Of a stretch of 64,000 nucleotides of DNA, positions 60,541 to 64,000 are shown piece after piece. The stretch is from Hyphomicrobiales bacterium (GTDB lineage Bacteria > Pseudomonadota > Alphaproteobacteria > Rhizobiales > Rhizobiaceae): assembly GCA_900468285.1 (NCBI GenBank), contig UBTF01000012.1, positions 62,001 through 126,000 of the forward strand. Reading direction: 5' to 3'. Within the stretch, counting starts at the first letter, position 1, and the number at the start of each line of letters is the position of its first letter. A program made the translations under genes and the position numbers. The notes under the pieces are model-generated. The model was not told the origin of the DNA. It searched no databases and saw only the letters and a program-made list of their open reading frames with translations.

Positions 60541-61791
60541 TCAGGCGAAAAAATTGCGGGCGTAGTCAAGCGCCTCGGCCAGGGCGTCCACTTCTGCGCG
60601 CGTATTGTAGAGGCCGAACGATGCACGGCATGTGGAGGTAACGCCAAAGCGTTTCAAGAGCGGCATGGCACAATGGGTGCCAGCGCGCACGGCCACACCG
60701 CGCCTGTCGATCACCATCGAGACGTCATGCGCGTGAATACCTTCAAGCTCAAACGAGAAGATTCCGCCCTTACCCGGTGCGTTCCCGATGATGCGAAGCG
60801 AGTTGATGTCGCGAAGACGTTCTGCCGCGTAGGCAGCCAGATCGGCCTCATGCGCGGCAATCGCGGCACGACCGACACCTTCCATGTAATCAAGCGCATA
60901 ACCCAGACCTATCGCCTGCACGATGGGCGGTGTGCCCGCTTCGAAGCGATGCGGTGGCTCGTTATAGGTAATGGTGTCCTCGGAGACGTCGAGAATCATC
61001 TCACCGCCACCCTGAAACGGACGCATCTCGCGCAGGCGGTCGGCCTTGCCATAGAGAACGCCGATGCCGGATGGGCCATAAAGCTTGTGACCGGTCATCA
61101 CATACCAGTCGCAGTCAATATCCTGAACATCGACAGGCATATGCACAGCACCCTGGCTGCCATCGACCAGCACCGGAATGCCACGCTCATGGGCGATACG
61201 GCAGATTTCCTTGACGGGAACAACCGTGCCCAGCGCGTTCGACATATGGGTGATCGCAACGAGCTTGGTCTTTTCGGTCAGGCTCTTTTCGAAGTCTTCG
61301 ATGTGGAAAGCGCCCTCATCGTCGACAGGCACCCAGACGAGCTTGGCACCCTGCCGCTCGCGAATGAAGTGCCATGGAACGATGTTGGAATGGTGCTCCA
61401 TGATCGACAGGACGATCTCGTCGCCCTCCCCGATCTTCGGCATACCATAACCATAGGCAACCGTGTTGATCGCCTCGGTCGAGGATTTCGTGAACACGAT
61501 CTCGTCCACGGATCCGGCATTCAGGAAGCGGCGCACCTTTTCGCGCGACGCTTCGTAAGCATCCGTTGCGGCATTGGAGAGGAAATGCAGGCCACGATGG
61601 ACGTTTGCATATTCATTGGCATAAGCGTGCGAGATGGCATCGATAACCACCTGCGGCTTTTGAGCGGACGCGCCGTTGTCCAGATAGACCAGCGGCTTGC
61701 CATAGACCTCGCGCGAAAGGATCGGAAAATCCTTCCGCACGGCTTCGACGTCATAAGGAGCGGCCACTGCGGCGCGTTCGCTATCAGGCAT
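60541..61791 (-). CDS. sufS: cysteine desulfurase
   Basis: SufS takes sulfur from cysteine for cluster assembly, using PLP. The 416-residue protein has the PLP lysine in YVMTGHKLYGPSGIGVLYGK and the catalytic cysteine in FGVTSTCRASFGLYNT near the C-terminus, with the SufS-type long active-site region before it. The usual partner sufE is not in this window. Its ATG overlaps the sufD stop by 8 bases, as in many SUF operons. Confidence 0.97.
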   Translation of the reverse strand: MPDSERAAVAAPYDVEAVRKDFPILSREVYGKPLVYLDNGASAQKPQVVIDAISHAYANEYANVHRGLHFLSNAATDAYEASREKVRRFLNAGSVDEIVFTKSSTEAINTVAYGYGMPKIGEGDEIVLSIMEHHSNIVPWHFIRERQGAKLVWVPVDDEGAFHIEDFEKSLTEKTKLVAITHMSNALGTVVPVKEICRIAHERGIPVLVDGSQGAVHMPVDVQDIDCDWYVMTGHKLYGPSGIGVLYGKADRLREMRPFQGGGEMILDVSEDTITYNEPPHRFEAGTPPIVQAIGLGYALDYMEGVGRAAIAAHEADLAAYAAERLRDINSLRIIGNAPGKGGIFSFELEGIHAHDVSMVIDRRGVAVRAGTHCAMPLLKRFGVTSTCRASFGLYNTRAEVDALAEALDYARNFFA

Positions 61792-63055
61792 GGTGTTCCA
61801 GCCAGTCGGCGATGATATCTTCGAGCGCCGCTACGAGATTTTCGTCTTCAAGCTCTTCAACGATCTCATCGACGAAAGCATTGACCAGCATCGCACGGGC
61901 CTTTGCCCGTGGCACGCCACGAGCCATCAGATAGTAAAGATGGTTGTCGCTGATATCGGCAACGGTTGCGCCATGGCCGCACTGAACGTCATCTGCAAAG
62001 ATTTCCAGTTCCGGCTTGGCGGAGAACTCGCCATCATCGGACATCAGCAACGTGTTGCAGGCCATCTTGGCATCGGTCTTCTGAGCATCGGGTGCAACCC
62101 GGATCATGCCCTGGAAAATGCCTCTAGCGCGGTCGAAGACGACGTTGCGGAACACTTCTGTCGAGCTGGTGTTCGGCACATTGTGACCGAGAACCATCGT
62201 GACATCCGTATGCGTTTCGCCGCCCAGAAGATTGACGCCGCGAATGGAAAGGTCGGAATTTTCACCCTGCACGTCGATGCGCAGTTCCTGTCGCACGAGC
62301 TTGCCACCGGCATTCACGACGAACAGACGCAGCTTGGCATCAGCGCCCATCGTAATGCGCAGCTGGCCAAGATGCGTATCCGACGCACCCTGCTGCTGCA
62401 GGACGATATAGGTCGCCTCCGCACCATCCTGCACTTCGATTTCGCTGACCGAGGAAACCAGCGCCGCATCAGACGTCACCGACAGGTGACGCTCGATGAT
62501 GGTGGCCTTGGAGCCCTTTCCGAAGCAAACCGGAAAACGGCTGTGGATCTGCCCAGCACCATGGATTACCTGGAGCTCAAGCGGATTGACCACAATGGAA
62601 TCCTCGGGGACGACAACCGAGAGGCCATCGCGCACGAAGCTGCCATTGATACGACCAATCGCATCATCACTGCTGGCTGCCACGAGAGTTGCTGCTGCGG
62701 TGCCGTCGGAAAGGCTTTCCGCATAGCTTGCCACCGTAAAGCCTTCGATCTGAGCGTCGATTGCCTTGCCCTGCATGACATAAGCGATTGGCGCACCGGC
62801 AACCAGTGCCGCACGCTTCTCAATCATTGGAGCTGGAGCATCTTCCGGGATGGCCCGCAGAAGCGTCTTCAGGTCGGTGTAGTGCCAAGCCTCGATACGG
62901 CGTGTCGGCAGCCCGCCTGTTTTCAAATCGTCAAACAGCACGTCACGCGCGGCGACAACATTGCCATCGCCCGGCAGTTCGCTGAATTTGGCGGTAAAGG
63001 CTTCGACCAGCGTCGTTTCCGCTGGCGTCTGCCGGTTTGTTGTTTGCATGTTCAT
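61784..63055 (-). CDS. sufD: Fe-S cluster assembly protein SufD
   Basis: SufD forms the SufBC2D scaffold with SufB and SufC. From ATG 63055, with GGAAAGG upstream, it has 423 residues. The C-terminal beta-helix and SufC-binding region are visible: AKMACNTLLMSDDGEFSAKPELEIFADDVQCGHGATVADISDN, split here as two stretches at about residues 340-362 and 363-382, then YYLMARGVPRAKARAML. It overlaps sufS downstream and lies 21 bases past sufC. Confidence 0.96.
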   Translation of the reverse strand: MNMQTTNRQTPAETTLVEAFTAKFSELPGDGNVVAARDVLFDDLKTGGLPTRRIEAWHYTDLKTLLRAIPEDAPAPMIEKRAALVAGAPIAYVMQGKAIDAQIEGFTVASYAESLSDGTAAATLVAASSDDAIGRINGSFVRDGLSVVVPEDSIVVNPLELQVIHGAGQIHSRFPVCFGKGSKATIIERHLSVTSDAALVSSVSEIEVQDGAEATYIVLQQQGASDTHLGQLRITMGADAKLRLFVVNAGGKLVRQELRIDVQGENSDLSIRGVNLLGGETHTDVTMVLGHNVPNTSSTEVFRNVVFDRARGIFQGMIRVAPDAQKTDAKMACNTLLMSDDGEFSAKPELEIFADDVQCGHGATVADISDNHLYYLMARGVPRAKARAMLVNAFVDEIVEELEDENLVAALEDIIADWLEHHA

Positions 63056-63076
63056 CACATCACCTTTCCCAGCCAA

Positions 63077-63832
63077 TCAGGCGGCTTCACCGATGATGTC
63101 GGCATAACCGTTGGATTCCAGATCAAGAGCGAGGCTCTTGTCGCCGGAACGGATGATCTTGCCCTTGTAGAGAACATGGACGCTGTCAGGCACGATGTAA
63201 TCGAGCAGGCGCTGATAGTGGGTGATGACGATGGTCGCACGGTCCGGAGACTTCAGCGCGTTGACGCCATCGGCAACGATCTTCAGCGCGTCGATATCGA
63301 GACCAGAGTCTGTCTCGTCGAGAACGCAAAGCTTTGGTTCAAGCAGCGCCATCTGCAGGATTTCCGCACGCTTCTTTTCACCACCGGAGAAACCGACGTT
63401 CAGCGGACGCTTCAACATGTCCATGTCGATCTTCAGATCGCCAGCCGCTTCCTTCACCTTCTTGATGAAGTCAGGCGTTGTCAGTTCCGCTTCGCCACGC
63501 GCCTTGCGCTGCTCGTTCATGGCAACCTTCAGGAACTGCATGGTCGCAACGCCGGGAATTTCGACAGGGTACTGGAAGGCAAGGAAGATGCCCTTGGCCG
63601 CACGCTCGGCAGCGTCCAGTTCCAGGATGCTTTCACCGTTATAGAGAATGTCACCGGAAGTGACTTCGTAATCTTCGCGCCCCGACAGAATGTAGGACAG
63701 CGTGGACTTGCCAGAGCCATTTGGCCCCATGATAGCCGCCACTTCGCCAGCAGCAACCTTCAGGTTCAAGCCCTTGATGATCTGCGTGTCGGTATCGGCG
63801 ATCTTTGCGTGCAGGTCGATGATTTCAAGCAT
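63077..63832 (-). CDS. sufC: Fe-S cluster assembly ATPase SufC
   Basis: SufC is the soluble ABC-type ATPase of the SufBC2D scaffold. The 251-residue protein has Walker A GPNGSGKST, the Q-loop region FLAFQYPVEIPGV, the signature FSGGEKKRAEILQMA, and the Walker B region LCVLDETDSGLDIDALK with the H-loop THYQR. It acts in the cytoplasm. A palindrome separates it from sufB upstream. Confidence 0.97.
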   Translation of the reverse strand: MLEIIDLHAKIADTDTQIIKGLNLKVAAGEVAAIMGPNGSGKSTLSYILSGREDYEVTSGDILYNGESILELDAAERAAKGIFLAFQYPVEIPGVATMQFLKVAMNEQRKARGEAELTTPDFIKKVKEAAGDLKIDMDMLKRPLNVGFSGGEKKRAEILQMALLEPKLCVLDETDSGLDIDALKIVADGVNALKSPDRATIVITHYQRLLDYIVPDSVHVLYKGKIIRSGDKSLALDLESNGYADIIGEAA

Positions 63833-63909
63833 GTTTGTTTCCTATCCGTACAGCGGTTTCAAAGGCCGCCTCGTAGGCCCTGTTAAAGGCCGGTCTCAAT
63901 TCTCACATC

Positions 63910-63940
63910 CGTCGTCCTCGGGCTTATCCCGAGGATGACG
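63910..63940. repeat. rhizobial palindromic intergenic repeat, copy 2 (between sufB and sufC)
   Basis: A 13-bp inverted repeat (CGTCGTCCTCGGG/CCCGAGGATGACG, one mismatch) around CTTAT. It lies in the sufB-sufC gap and is of the same class as the repeat at 49730. Confidence 0.75.
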
Positions 63941-63949
63941 AACGCTGGG

Positions 63950-64000
63950 TTAGCCCACAGATCCCTCAAGCGAAATGCCGATCAGCTTCTGCGCTTCAAC
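63950..64000 (-). CDS. sufB: SufB, C-terminal end only
   Basis: The last 16 codons (VEAQKLIGISLEGSVG then TAA at 63950-63952) read into the window edge on the minus strand, just upstream of sufC. The sequence and place fit the SufB scaffold C-terminus; the rest of the gene lies beyond the window. Confidence 0.85.
   Translation of the reverse strand, partial: VEAQKLIGISLEGSVG

Noticed and set aside
61790-63886. A 698-codon open frame on the plus strand antisense to sufD and sufC
   Set aside because: It lies wholly opposite well-supported suf genes, has His- and Arg-rich sequence typical of an antisense shadow and matches no family.

Overview
The window is a gene-dense stretch of alphaproteobacterial chromosome. 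It most likely comes from Rhizobiaceae, and Agrobacterium or a near relative fits best. The reasons are a 241-residue phosphatidylcholine synthase, a BTLCP-family protease, DUF1127, DUF2336, DUF1489 and IalB-type proteins, a single-chain SdaA, an HspQ with a heat-shock promoter, a glnB-glnA pair behind a sigma-54 promoter, and rhizobial-style palindromic repeats. I saw no phage, IS element, integrase, CRISPR array or conjugation gene. The content reads as core genome with a few poorly characterised accessory genes. The call rests on recognising protein families, not on a database search.

Layout. 1-8400: a truncated ABC exporter, an AI-2E family permease, several uncharacterised proteins, a GNAT acetyltransferase, a DUF2336 protein, a coupled nitroreductase/flavin reductase pair and a secreted repeat protein. 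8400-11900 (minus): a divergent Fe-S scaffold, YidD, a DUF2267 protein and ThrS in one likely operon. 12100-14400 (plus): FolE, HisI and a patatin-like lipase. 14450-18650: a CBS protein, a rhomboid protease, then PAS, PilZ and LapG-like BTLCP genes that look like a second-messenger module. 18650-29700: DUF1489, SdaA, small membrane and lipoprotein genes, a LysR/DUF1127 divergent pair, GlgX, a single-domain response regulator, a GlxA-type regulator and NnrDE. 30000-38300: GlnB-GlnA, two EamA permeases, HspQ, an IalB protein, a YejA-like binding protein and a FrnE-like thioredoxin-fold protein.

38500-44900 holds sdhE-mfd (overlapping, minus) back to back with recG (plus), which puts two DNA-repair translocases side by side. 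44800-49600 has a DUF502 membrane protein, an unknown membrane protein, and glmS and glmU for UDP-GlcNAc synthesis. 49850-55000 is a complete BMP-type nucleoside ABC importer (binding protein, two permeases, tandem ATPase) followed by a pentapeptide-repeat gene whose ribosome site abuts the operon terminator. 55100-59000 has pcs, a UbiH-like monooxygenase, an AEC permease and a short CcdA. A tRNA-Lys(TTT) lies at 59256-59331. 59645-64000 is the SUF operon on the minus strand (sufB tail, sufC, sufD, sufS, sufT-like, sufA), with a palindrome between sufB and sufC.

The most interesting items outside the known genes are: a candidate small RNA with an exposed anti-Shine-Dalgarno stretch near 26984-27068; a 19-bp near-identical motif flanking the PilZ gene; the PAS-PilZ-BTLCP cluster; an Fe-S scaffold lacking a canonical ligand cysteine; a 33-residue membrane protein with its own ribosome site and terminator; and several unexplained inverted repeats.
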